32,071 nucleotides of DNA from JBKHXU01 sp046565865 (GCA_046565865.1 JBKHXU010000030.1:1-32071), one strand, 5' to 3'. Positions 7,810 to 14,883 are shown, numbered from the stretch's first letter. The notes: a model not told the origin generated them from the sequence alone. A program made the numbers and translations.

Positions 7810-8385
7810 GTGCGGCTCGTCCTCGCCTCGTCCTCGCCGTATCGCCGCGAGCTGCTATCCCGACTGAAGCTCCCGTTCGAAACCATCGTTCCCGACATCG
7901 ACGAAGCGTCGCGCCCCGACGAGACGCCGCAGGCGCTGGTCGAGCGCCTCGCCGTCGCCAAGGCACGCGCCGTTGCCGCACGCACGCCCGATGCACTTGT
8001 CATCGGCTCGGATCAAGTCGCGGTATACGACGGTGCCATCGTCGGCAAGCCGCACACGCATGAGAATGCCGTGCGCCAACTGCGATCCGCTGCCGGCAAA
8101 ACCGTGATGCTTTATACCGGTCTCGCGTTGGTCAATGCGGCGACGGGACGCGTGCAATCCGAAGTTGTGCCGTTCGGCGTGACGTTTCGTCCGCTGACCG
8201 AGGCACAGATAGAAAATTATCTGCGAAAGGAACAGCCGTACGGGTGCGCCGGTAGCGTGCGCTCGGAAGGTCTCGGGATCGCGCTGCTCGAACGCTTCGA
8301 CGGCGACGACCCGAACACCTTGATCGGCCTGCCGCTTATTCGCCTGGTGCGGATGCTGGAGCGCGAGGGCGTCGCGTTACTGTAG
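7810..8385 (+). CDS. yceF: Maf-family nucleotide pyrophosphatase, YceF type
   Basis: Maf proteins hydrolyse non-canonical or modified nucleoside triphosphates; the YceF subgroup prefers 7-methyl-GTP. The 191-residue product has the N-terminal LVLASSSPYRRELLSRL loop, the VIGSDQVAVYDG motif with Gln where the dTTP/UTP subgroup has Thr, and GKPHTHENAVRQL. These match E. coli YceF closely (GSDQV, NYLRKEQPYGCAGS, DPNTLIGLPL). The start is GTG at 7810, 12 bp after pycB, so it is probably the last gene of the pyc operon here; in E. coli yceF stands alone between rluC and yceD. Its stop overlaps the convergent sppA stop by 9 nt. Confidence 0.93.
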   Translation: MRLVLASSSPYRRELLSRLKLPFETIVPDIDEASRPDETPQALVERLAVAKARAVAARTPDALVIGSDQVAVYDGAIVGKPHTHENAVRQLRSAAGKTVMLYTGLALVNAATGRVQSEVVPFGVTFRPLTEAQIENYLRKEQPYGCAGSVRSEGLGIALLERFDGDDPNTLIGLPLIRLVRMLEREGVALL

Positions 8386-9354
8386 TCGTGGTGTATGCCC
8401 GAATAGCTCGGCGCCAAGCTTGTGCGCCGCGCTGCTGCCGAGTCGACGCGCGAAGCGATCGAATATCGCTTCGCGGTAGGAAAAGTCCACGATGTCTTCC
8501 GCGCCGATTACTTCGCGCGCCACCAGGCTGGCGCTGCCGAATTCGTCCACCAGTCCCATCCTGCGCGCGTCCTCGCCAACCCAGAACAGGCCCGAGTACA
8601 TATCCTTTGTCTCTTTCAACTGCGCGCCGCGCCCGGCGCGCACGCGCTCGATGAACTGCTGGTGCACGCGATTGAGCAGATCCTGCGCGTACTTGCGATC
8701 GGTCGGCTTGAGTGGCGAAAACGGGTCGAGAAATCCCTTGTTCTCGCCGGCCGTCAGCAAGCGCCGCTCGATGCCGAGCTTCTTCAAGGTATCGACGAAT
8801 CCGAAGCCGTTCATGAGCACGCCGATCGAACCGACGATGCTCGCGCGGTCCGCATAGATTTTGTCCGATGCCGCCAGTGCGTAATAACAGCCGGAGGCGC
8901 ATATATCGGTCACCACACCATACAGCGGCTTGTCCGGGTACTTCGCGCGTAATCGCTTGATCTCATCGAAGATGTAAGCGGCCTGCACCGGGCTACCCCC
9001 GGGACTGTTCGCGCGCAGGATGACGCCGACCGCGGCGGTGTCCTCGAACGCGCTGCGCAGGCCGGCAATGACGTTGTCGGCGCTGGCCGGGCTGTCGGGT
9101 TCGATGGTGCCGTCGAGTTCCACTAGCGCGGTATAGCGGCTCCCCAACGATCCGCCGCCGATCGAGTCGGCCAACAACACGACCAGTAAGATCAGGAGAT
9201 AGCCGGCGAAAAACAGCTTGAAGAAAATGCCCCAGCGCCGGGCCCGGCGCTGTTCGGTGATGGCGGCGAACGCCAGGCGCTCCAGCAGTTCACGCTCCCA
9301 ACCCGGTTGGCGTGACGGCGTCGTCGTTGTTTCATTCGAGTGATTATTGCTCAC
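8377..9354 (-). CDS. sppA: S49-family signal peptide peptidase SppA
   Basis: SppA degrades cleaved signal peptides in the inner membrane. The 325-residue protein is the short single-domain form: a cytosolic arginine-rich N-terminus, one membrane helix at about 43-62 (FFKLFFAGYLLILLVVLL), then the S49 domain. Predicted Ser154 (CASGCYYAL) and Lys206 (GENKGFLD) lie 52 residues apart, as in Bacillus SppA, where the dyad is Ser147/Lys199; SIVGSIGV follows the serine. The frame extends to an ATG at 9384, but the GTG at 9354 is chosen: GGGAG lies 6 nt upstream and it forms a GTGA overlap with the Rieske gene stop. The 3' end overlaps maf tail-to-tail. Confidence 0.92.
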   Translation of the reverse strand: MSNNHSNETTTTPSRQPGWERELLERLAFAAITEQRRARRWGIFFKLFFAGYLLILLVVLLADSIGGGSLGSRYTALVELDGTIEPDSPASADNVIAGLRSAFEDTAAVGVILRANSPGGSPVQAAYIFDEIKRLRAKYPDKPLYGVVTDICASGCYYALAASDKIYADRASIVGSIGVLMNGFGFVDTLKKLGIERRLLTAGENKGFLDPFSPLKPTDRKYAQDLLNRVHQQFIERVRAGRGAQLKETKDMYSGLFWVGEDARRMGLVDEFGSASLVAREVIGAEDIVDFSYREAIFDRFARRLGSSAAHKLGAELFGHTPRLQ

Positions 9355-9722
9355 GACTCGCTCCCAGTTTGATCGGCCGCGCAAAGCGTTGCCTCGGCGT
9401 CCTGAAGCAGGACGCGGCTATTCTTCTCAATTACGGTCAGCTTGACCAGCCCCCCGCCGCGACACGGACCGCCGATACAGGCACCGGTGTCAGGCGCATA
9501 GCTTGCGCCATGGGTGGCGCACATTAACGCATTGCGTTCGCGATTGAAGAACTCGCCCACCGCCCAATCCAGTTCCACGCCGCGATGCGCGCAGCGGTTG
9601 AGATAGGCATGCGCCGTTCCGCGGTAGCGGACGGCGAACGCCGGCACGCGCGCGCCGCGATGATCGACCATGAAGCGCACTCCCGCGCCGCCCTCGGACA
9701 GCGCGTGACTATCGCAGATCAC
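9351..9722 (-). CDS. small Rieske [2Fe-2S] domain protein
   Basis: The 123-residue protein is essentially one Rieske domain. Box 1 is CAHRG (Cys44, His46) and box 2 is CATHG (Cys68, His71), the four ligands of a [2Fe-2S] cluster, followed by GACIGGPCRGGGL resembling the Pro loop. There is no membrane anchor, signal peptide or oxygenase catalytic domain, so it looks like a soluble ferredoxin-type electron carrier; its partner is unknown. The frame runs far upstream inside the HAD gene, but the GTG at 9722 is chosen because it makes a GTGA overlap with that gene's stop and gives a normal domain start. Its own stop overlaps the sppA GTG. Position inside a conserved rluC-HAD-sppA string suggests co-expression. 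Confidence 0.88.
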   Translation of the reverse strand: MICDSHALSEGGAGVRFMVDHRGARVPAFAVRYRGTAHAYLNRCAHRGVELDWAVGEFFNRERNALMCATHGASYAPDTGACIGGPCRGGGLVKLTVIEKNSRVLLQDAEATLCAADQTGSES

Positions 9723-10384
9723 GCCGCTTTGCGCGCATGCAGCCACTGACACACCTCGGTAAACGAATCGAGACAGGCGAGCGGTGCGTGTTCCAACAAA
9801 CGCTCGCGCGGGTGCACGCCGTAACTCACGGCGAGGCCCGGCACCGATGCCGCGGCCGCCATCTGCATGTCGTACGTCGTATCGCCGATCATTAGCGCGC
9901 GCTCGGGCGCGACACCGGTGTGCGCCAAAATTTCGAGCAGCATGCGCGGATGCGGATTGGAATGTGCCTCGTCGGCGCAGCGCGATACGCAGAAGCGATG
10001 GTGTAAACCGGTCGCCGCCAAGACCCGCTCCAACCCGCGCCGCGCCTTGCCGGTAGCGATGGCGAGACGAAATCCGGCGCCGCTCAACCGATCGAGCCCC
10101 TCGATAACGCCGGGGAAAAGCGGCATGTCGGTCTCGTCGAGGTGCAAGAAATGCGCGCGATAGCGATCCGCCACTTGGGCACGCAGCGTGTCGTCGGCGT
10201 CCGGCAGTAAGGCACGCAATGCCTCGTGCAATCCGAGCCCGATAATATGGCGAATGGTCGCTTCCGGAAGCGGCGGCCGGTCGCAGTCGGCCAGCGCCGC
10301 TTGAAAGCAATTGACGATCTTGGCCGCCGAATCCATCAGCGTTCCATCCCAGTCGAACACGATGAGATCGAAATCATTGGCCAC
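9719..10384 (-). CDS. HAD-superfamily phosphatase, Gph-like
   Basis: The 221-residue protein is a HAD subfamily IA hydrolase. Motif I is FDWDGTLMDS (nucleophile Asp11, acid/base Asp13), motif II is the Thr in IATGKARRG, and motif III/IV is MIGDTTYDMQMA, with an alpha-helical cap between motifs I and II. Homologues next to rluC are usually annotated as phosphoglycolate phosphatase-like; the true substrate cannot be read from sequence. The ATG at 10384 lies inside the rluC 3' end (11-nt overlap), and the stop overlaps the Rieske gene GTG, so rluC, this gene, the Rieske gene and sppA form one tightly packed operon. Confidence 0.9.
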   Translation of the reverse strand: MANDFDLIVFDWDGTLMDSAAKIVNCFQAALADCDRPPLPEATIRHIIGLGLHEALRALLPDADDTLRAQVADRYRAHFLHLDETDMPLFPGVIEGLDRLSGAGFRLAIATGKARRGLERVLAATGLHHRFCVSRCADEAHSNPHPRMLLEILAHTGVAPERALMIGDTTYDMQMAAAASVPGLAVSYGVHPRERLLEHAPLACLDSFTEVCQWLHARKAA

Positions 10385-11339
10385 GGCGAAGTCGCTCTAA
10401 TACGGTGGAAAGCTCGGAGGGTAACGGTGCCTCGAACTCCATTTTACGGCCGGTCAGCGGGTGCTTGAAGCGCAGCGCCGCCGCGTGCAGGAACAGGCGG
10501 CGCAGCCCCATGGGGCGCAACTTGCGGTTGAGCTCGCGATCGCCGTACTTGTCATCACCGGCAATGGGGTGACCGAGGTGCGCGGCGTGCACGCGCGCCT
10601 GATGCGTGCGTCCGGTCAGAAGCTGAATCTCGACCAGCGTGGTCGGCCCGTAGGCGCCCTTCGGCATGAAGCGGGTCGCGGCGTCTTTCCCATCGTCGCT
10701 TACCCCCACCAGCCGTTCGCCGCCGCGCCGCCGATCACGCGCGAGCGGCGCGCTCAGTTCCGCCGCGCCGCCGCGCCAACGACCCTTGATGAGCGCCAGA
10801 TAGCGCTTGTCGACCTCGCCCGCCTGCAACATGGTATGGAGCGCGAGCAACGCCGGCCGTGACTTGGCGAGCACCAGACACCCCGACGTCGAACGGTCGA
10901 GGCGATGCGCCAGCTCCAGGAACGGGGCCTGCGGCCGCAGCAAACGCAGTGCCTCGATGACACCGATGGCCACCCCGCTGCCGCCGTGTACCGCGAAACC
11001 TGCCGGCTTATCGAGCACCACCAGCGCCTCATCCTCATACAGGATACGATCCGATAGCCAGTTGTAGTCCGAGGGTTTGGCCGTCAATTCGCGCGGTGGC
11101 GGTTCGCGTACGGGCGGCAGCCGCACGCTGTCGCCCTCTTGCAAGCGATATTCCGGGCCGACCCGGCCACGATTCACCCGAACCTCACCACGGCGCAGCA
11201 GTCGGTACACTCGGCTTTTGGGTACGCCTTTGAGCTGGCTTAAGAGGAAATTGTCGAGTCGCTGCCCGGCGCGATGTTCGTCGATCTCCACATACCGCAC
11301 CCCGCTCGGGGTCGATGACTGCGCCTTGGCCTGCGACAT
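10374..11339 (-). CDS. rluC: 23S rRNA pseudouridine synthase RluC
   Basis: RluC-type enzymes isomerise uridines 955, 2504 and 2580 of 23S rRNA (E. coli numbering). The 321-residue protein has an N-terminal S4 RNA-binding domain (about 25-80, GQRLDNFLLSQLKGVPKSRVYRLLRRGEV region) and an RluA-family catalytic domain with HRLDRSTSG; Asp148 is the expected nucleophile. VHGGSG and FLELAHRLDR match RluC rather than RluD. Divergent to rne, as in E. coli. The ATG at 11339 has no Shine-Dalgarno and sits in the 22-nt stretch also found at yceD, with a TATGAT hexamer 9 nt upstream, so a near-leaderless mRNA is possible. Confidence 0.93.
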   Translation of the reverse strand: MSQAKAQSSTPSGVRYVEIDEHRAGQRLDNFLLSQLKGVPKSRVYRLLRRGEVRVNRGRVGPEYRLQEGDSVRLPPVREPPPRELTAKPSDYNWLSDRILYEDEALVVLDKPAGFAVHGGSGVAIGVIEALRLLRPQAPFLELAHRLDRSTSGCLVLAKSRPALLALHTMLQAGEVDKRYLALIKGRWRGGAAELSAPLARDRRRGGERLVGVSDDGKDAATRFMPKGAYGPTTLVEIQLLTGRTHQARVHAAHLGHPIAGDDKYGDRELNRKLRPMGLRRLFLHAAALRFKHPLTGRKMEFEAPLPSELSTVLERLRRGQ

Positions 11340-11348
11340 AGGGCGCGG

Positions 11349-11354
11349 ATCATA
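11349..11354 (-). promoter_or_regulatory. candidate -10 element of the rluC operon
   Basis: TATGAT (minus strand, 11354-11349) sits exactly as far from the rluC ATG as TATCAT sits from the yceD ATG. No convincing -35 is seen 16-18 nt upstream. The case rests on the shared flanking sequence with the yceD promoter. Confidence 0.4.
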
Positions 11355-11365
11355 TTACAGATAGA

Positions 11366-11394
11366 TTGCCGCTCGCGACCTTCGTTGATATAGT
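11366..11394 (+). promoter_or_regulatory. rne promoter with extended -10
   Basis: TTGCCG (11366-11371, 4/6), a 17-nt spacer and TATAGT (11389-11394, 5/6) preceded by TGA, giving an extended TGn -10. The start point would be near 11401, producing a leader of about 420 nt, similar in scale to the 361-nt E. coli rne leader. Confidence 0.6.
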
Positions 11395-11400
11395 CCCGCT

Positions 11401-11820
11401 GTCGTTTTTTGGATACGCATCAGCATCCAGGCAGCTGTGAATCCCCTTCCCGCTTTGGGCGCGGGCGTTACGGTTCCCCGAACGAGTTTTGTGCAGGGCC
11501 AGTGGCCCCGCACCGCCTGGCAAGGATGTCGCCCATTCCGCTACCGAGCGCTTCGCGCGCCTGCCAGGCAAAAGAAGTAGCTGGAGCCCGCCAGCGACGT
11601 ACGCGCGGCAGCTTTAGACGACTTCGAAGGGTTTAGCGTCTCTCACCCCTACTTAGTAGGGACGCGGTTTAGAGACGCGTCGGGAATTCACCGCACCTGG
11701 CCCGGATAAGCGCCCGTCGATATCGACGTAGAGCGGCTTTCCCAGCAGTAGCGCGTAGTTTTTGTAGCGCACGTCAGCGGCCATCGCGCGGACGATTCCC
11801 CGAGCGCGTCGGGGATTGTC
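11401..11820 (+). promoter_or_regulatory. long structured 5' leader of rne
   Basis: This gene-free stretch of about 420 nt is packed with inverted repeats. A GGGCC/GGCCC hairpin extended by GC pairs lies at 11493-11511. CCTGGCA (11516-11522) pairs with TGCCAGG (11562-11568) around an inner GCGC hairpin. GCGTCTCT (11636-11643) pairs with AGAGACGC (11671-11678) around an inner CCCTAC/GTAGGG hairpin. A final stem (11797-11815) precedes the start codon. In E. coli, RNase E autoregulates through hairpins in its own leader; a similar role is inferred. Short ORFs within have no family resemblance. Confidence 0.6.
11797..11815 (+). promoter_or_regulatory. hairpin sequestering the rne Shine-Dalgarno
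   Basis: TCCCCGA (11797-11803) and TCGGGGA (11809-11815) form a 7-bp stem with loop GCGCG. The right arm contains GGGGA, the only plausible Shine-Dalgarno, 5 nt before the rne ATG at 11821. Folding would hide it from ribosomes. Confidence 0.55.
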
Positions 11821-14151
11821 ATGAAAAGAATACTTTTTAACGCAACTCACCCTGAAGAGTTGCGGCTTGCCATTGTCGACGGTCAGAAACTCCTCGACCT
11901 CGATATCGAGTCCTCTACCTATCAGCAAAAGAAAGGCAACATTTATAAGGCGCGCGTGACCCGCGTTGAACCCAGCCTTGAAGCTGCGTTCGTCGACTAC
12001 GGCACTGAACGCCAAGGGTTCCTGCCGCTCAAGGAAATCTCGCGGATCTTCTTTACCGGCTACGACGACCGCACCCCAATGGCCCAGGTGCGTATCAAGG
12101 ATGTGATTAAAGAAGGCCAGGAACTCATTGTTCAGGTTGATAAAGAAGAGCGCGGCACCAAAGGCGCGGCGCTGACGACCTTCATCAGCCTCGCCGGTCG
12201 CTATCTCGTGCTGATGCCGAACAACCCCAAGGGCGGCGGGATATCCCGGCGCATCGAGGGCGAGGAACGCGCCGAGCTGCGCGATGCGATGGCGCAACTT
12301 AAGATTCCGGAAGACTACTCGCTCATCGCCCGTACCGCCGGCATCGGCCGAAGCGCCGAAGAGCTGCAATGGGACCTCGATTACCTGGTTCACTTGTGGG
12401 ATGCGATCAGCAAAGCGGCGGCCGACCGCGCCGCGCCGTTCCTGATTTACCAGGAGAGTAACCTGGTAGTCCGCGCCACCCGCGACTATCTGCGCAATGA
12501 CATCGGCGAGGTACTGGTCGATAACCCCGAGATCTACGAGCGCATGAAGAAATTCATGCAGCAAGTTTCACCGCAGTACATCGATAAGCTCAAACTCTAT
12601 AAAGACGAAACCCCGCTATTTTCGCGGTTTCAGATCGAACATCAGATCGAGTCGGCGTTTGCGCGCGAGGTGCGCTTGGAGTCAGGCGGCGCCATCGTGT
12701 TCGACAAGACCGAGGCACTCGTCACCATCGACGTCAACTCGGCGCGCGCCACCAAGGGCGCGGACATCGAGGAGACGGCGCTCAATACCAACCTCGAAGC
12801 CGCCGACGAGGTCGCGCGACAACTGCGCCTGCGCGACCTGGGCGGGTTGATCGTCATCGACTTTATCGACATGACACCGATGCGCAACCAGCGCATGGTA
12901 GAGCAGCGGCTGATCGAAGCGCTGAAAGTCGATCGCGCACGCGTGCAGGTGGGACGCATCTCGCGCTTCGGGCTGCTTGAGATGTCGCGCCAGCGACTGC
13001 GGCCCTCGCTCGGCGAGTCGTCCAGTCTCGTATGCCCCCGCTGCGAGGGCACGGGCCACATCCGCGGCGTGCAATCCTCGGCGCTATCGGTGCTGCGCAT
13101 GATCCAAGAACAAGCGATGAAGGAAAACACGGCCGCGGTGCACGTGCACCTGCCGGTGGCGACCGCCACCTATCTGCTGAACGAGAAGCGGCTGGAGATC
13201 AATGCCATCGAGTCGCGTATCGGTACACCGATCATGGTGATTCCGGACGAATCGCTGGAGACGCCGCACTACCATATCCGGCGGCTGCGCATCGATGAAT
13301 ACGAGTCCGAGTCCGACGTGCCGAGCTATGAGATTGAGATCGTTGAGGAGGAAGAGGACGACGTTCCGTCGCGCCCCAACGCACCGACGGCCGAAAAGCC
13401 GGTGATTGGACCGCTGTCGCATACCGCGCCGGCCCCGCCGCCGCCCGCCGCAAAGTCGGGCGGACTACTGCGTCGTTTCCTCGATCGCCTGTTCAGCGAA
13501 GCGCCCGCGCCTACACCGGAGACGCCGCGCGAGCGTCCGCGCCCGACTCCGCCCGAACGCCAGGCGCCATCGCCGCATCAACCGCAGCGTCCGCGCCATC
13601 ACGGGCCGCGAGCGCCGCATCACGGCCAGGGAGCGGGCGATCGCGATCGGCAACGGCCGCCGCGCCCGGCGCCCAGCAACGCGCCAACCGATGCGAGCAC
13701 CGAATCCCATCGCGAACGCGATGGCAATCGCGTCGAGCGCGATGCCAACCGCGATCGCAACGAGGGCGGACGCGGACGTCGCGGCCGCCGCGGACGTCGT
13801 GGTCGCGGCGGCGCACGCCCGACCGAGGGCATCATGCGCGCCGATGGTGGGCAGCACCGCGAGCACGGCAATCGGCAACACGGCCGGCCGCACGTTGATG
13901 CCAGTGGAGATCGCGGCGAACGCACTGAACGGCCTGCGCCGGCATCCGATGCACTACCGGCAACGGCACCGGCCGTATCCCACGAACCATACGTCCCACC
14001 GCGGGAACCCACGCCGCCGTCCGCCGCCTCAATGCCGACATCGACGCCGGCAGCGGCCCCGACCACCGCGCCGTCGAGCGGCGTTTCGCTGGTACAAGTA
14101 GAGACGCGACACGAGCCGGCGCATCACGAAACCGAACCGAAGTCGGAGTAA
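11821..14151 (+). CDS. rne: ribonuclease E
   Basis: RNase E is the 5'-sensing endoribonuclease that initiates mRNA decay and processes rRNA and tRNA. The 776-residue protein has an N-terminal catalytic half (about 1-500): MKRILFNATHPEE start, S1 domain (about 36-125), DNase I-like subdomain with metal ligands Asp304 and Asp347 (TIDVNS, VIDFIDM) and the Zn-link CPRC (Cys405, Cys408). The C-terminal part (about 510-776) is low-complexity, Pro/Arg-rich, with an amphipathic LLRRFLDRLF at 549-558 that fits a membrane-targeting helix and RGRRGRRGR near 655-665 that fits an RNA-binding arginine patch. RNase G is excluded by length and C-terminal scaffold. It is shorter than the 1061-residue E. coli enzyme. 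Confidence 0.95.
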   Translation: MKRILFNATHPEELRLAIVDGQKLLDLDIESSTYQQKKGNIYKARVTRVEPSLEAAFVDYGTERQGFLPLKEISRIFFTGYDDRTPMAQVRIKDVIKEGQELIVQVDKEERGTKGAALTTFISLAGRYLVLMPNNPKGGGISRRIEGEERAELRDAMAQLKIPEDYSLIARTAGIGRSAEELQWDLDYLVHLWDAISKAAADRAAPFLIYQESNLVVRATRDYLRNDIGEVLVDNPEIYERMKKFMQQVSPQYIDKLKLYKDETPLFSRFQIEHQIESAFAREVRLESGGAIVFDKTEALVTIDVNSARATKGADIEETALNTNLEAADEVARQLRLRDLGGLIVIDFIDMTPMRNQRMVEQRLIEALKVDRARVQVGRISRFGLLEMSRQRLRPSLGESSSLVCPRCEGTGHIRGVQSSALSVLRMIQEQAMKENTAAVHVHLPVATATYLLNEKRLEINAIESRIGTPIMVIPDESLETPHYHIRRLRIDEYESESDVPSYEIEIVEEEEDDVPSRPNAPTAEKPVIGPLSHTAPAPPPPAAKSGGLLRRFLDRLFSEAPAPTPETPRERPRPTPPERQAPSPHQPQRPRHHGPRAPHHGQGAGDRDRQRPPRPAPSNAPTDASTESHRERDGNRVERDANRDRNEGGRGRRGRRGRRGRGGARPTEGIMRADGGQHREHGNRQHGRPHVDASGDRGERTERPAPASDALPATAPAVSHEPYVPPREPTPPSAASMPTSTPAAAPTTAPSSGVSLVQVETRHEPAHHETEPKSE

Positions 14152-14160
14152 TTCCGGTGT

Positions 14161-14194
14161 CCATACCCCCTCGCCGTTCGGCGCGGGGGTATGG
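14161..14194. terminator. strong hairpin between convergent rne and ptp
   Basis: CCATACCCCC (14161-14170) pairs with GGGGGTATGG (14185-14194), and inside it CGCC pairs with GGCG around GTTC. The stem starts 9 nt after the rne stop and ends 16 nt before the ptp stop. No T-run follows on either strand, so it may act as a weak intrinsic terminator or an mRNA 3'-end stabiliser for both. Confidence 0.55.
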
Positions 14195-14209
14195 GTCAAC
14201 CCGCCGCCG

Positions 14210-14692
14210 TTACGGCGACATGCGTTGCCGTATCTCGCGTAGTAATCCTGCCGCCGCATCCTCAATCATATCGAGCACGCGATCGAAGCCGTTGTCGCTG
14301 CCGAAATAAGGATCGGGCACGGCGCGCTCGCTGCAGCGCGTCGCGTATTCGAGGAACAACCGTAATTTGTGCGCGTGCTGCGGCGGGGCCAGCGCCTCAA
14401 GATGTGCGTAATTCTCGTGATCCATGGCGAGCACATAGTCGAAGCGCGCGAAATCGGCGGCCGTCGCTTGGCGGCCGCGCAAACCGCTGATGTCGATGCC
14501 GCGCCGCCGCACCGCTGCCTGCGCACGCGGATCGGGCGGGTCGTCGACATGATAGGCGTGGGTACCGGCGGAGTCGATCTCGATCAGGTCGGCCAATCCC
14601 TCGGCCTCGACGAGTTGGCGGAAAACTCCCTCTGCCATCGGTGAGCGACAAATATTGCCCAAGCAAACGAAGAGCACCCGTACCCGAGCCAT
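14210..14692 (-). CDS. low-molecular-weight protein tyrosine phosphatase
   Basis: The 160-residue protein is a cytosolic LMW-PTP. The active-site loop is CLGNICRS (nucleophile Cys10, Arg16) close to the N-terminus, and the general acid is Asp127 in DPYFG. Wzb/Etp-type members dephosphorylate tyrosine kinases that control polysaccharide export, and homologues sit beside kdsB in Pseudomonas (ptpA). The ATG at 14692 gives the family N-terminus. It shares its A with the TAA of a small upstream ORF (TAATG), and GGCAGG lies just before it. It is the last gene of the exbB-to-ptp operon and convergent with rne. The substrate here is unknown; no tyrosine kinase gene lies in the window. Confidence 0.92.
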   Translation of the reverse strand: MARVRVLFVCLGNICRSPMAEGVFRQLVEAEGLADLIEIDSAGTHAYHVDDPPDPRAQAAVRRRGIDISGLRGRQATAADFARFDYVLAMDHENYAHLEALAPPQHAHKLRLFLEYATRCSERAVPDPYFGSDNGFDRVLDMIEDAAAGLLREIRQRMSP

Positions 14693-14874
14693 TACCTGCC
14701 ATCCCTGGCGCAACATGGCCAATTCACATAAGCCCCGGCCCACCCGCCCGTGGGTGGACATTCGGCGGCGCCAATGCACGTTAAGTGCATTCGCGACTGC
14801 CCCGCCTCACCCTCCGCCATCGGCGAGCGATAGATGTTGCTGCGCCAAACAAGTAGAACACGCATGTGAGTCAT
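14692..14874 (-). pseudogene. 60-codon ORF: decayed copy of the ptp 5' end fused to repeat sequence
   Basis: Residues 4-22 (MRVLLVWRSNIYRSPMAEG) closely follow the N-terminus of the intact phosphatase downstream (VRVLFVCLGNICRSPMAEG), but the catalytic Cys is Trp and the second Cys is Tyr. Over the first 63 nt the two are about 68% identical. The rest of the frame reads through a palindromic repeat and resembles nothing. Yet the ORF is well placed: GGAGG lies 3 nt before the ATG at 14874, 9 nt after the kdsB stop, and its TAA overlaps the ptp ATG. It may be the original ptp start displaced by a repeat insertion, now a leader cistron coupling ptp translation. A phosphatase function is excluded by the lost Cys and missing body. 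Confidence 0.6.
14763..14810 (+). repeat. 48-nt palindromic repeat, copy A
   Basis: The core is AATGCAC (14773-14779), GTTAA, GTGCATT (14785-14791), a 7-bp hairpin. The 48 nt match the reverse complement of 19747-19794 at about 40 of 48 positions. It lies between kdsB and ptp inside the operon and resembles a REP-type intergenic element, where it could alter mRNA decay or translation. Confidence 0.65.
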
Positions 14875-14883
14875 GGTCCTCCG

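Noticed and set aside
9723..10310. N-terminal extension of the Rieske protein
   Set aside because: It lies inside the HAD phosphatase gene in another frame and is Arg/Ala-rich with no domain. The GTGA junction at 9722 gives a normal start.
11350..11636. Short ORFs in the rne leader on both strands
   Set aside because: They have no family resemblance or Shine-Dalgarno, and they run through stem-forming sequence better explained as a structured 5' leader.
11653..12564. 303-codon minus-strand frame across the rne leader and 5' half
   Set aside because: It is mostly antisense to the conserved RNase E catalytic domain and has no recognisable family or ribosome site.
13561..13830. Tandem CGCGATG/GGACGTCG-like repeats as a possible array or origin
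   Set aside because: They lie in frame in the low-complexity Arg/Asp-rich C-terminus of RNase E and are explained by amino-acid repetition. Spacing is irregular and there are no spacers as in CRISPR.
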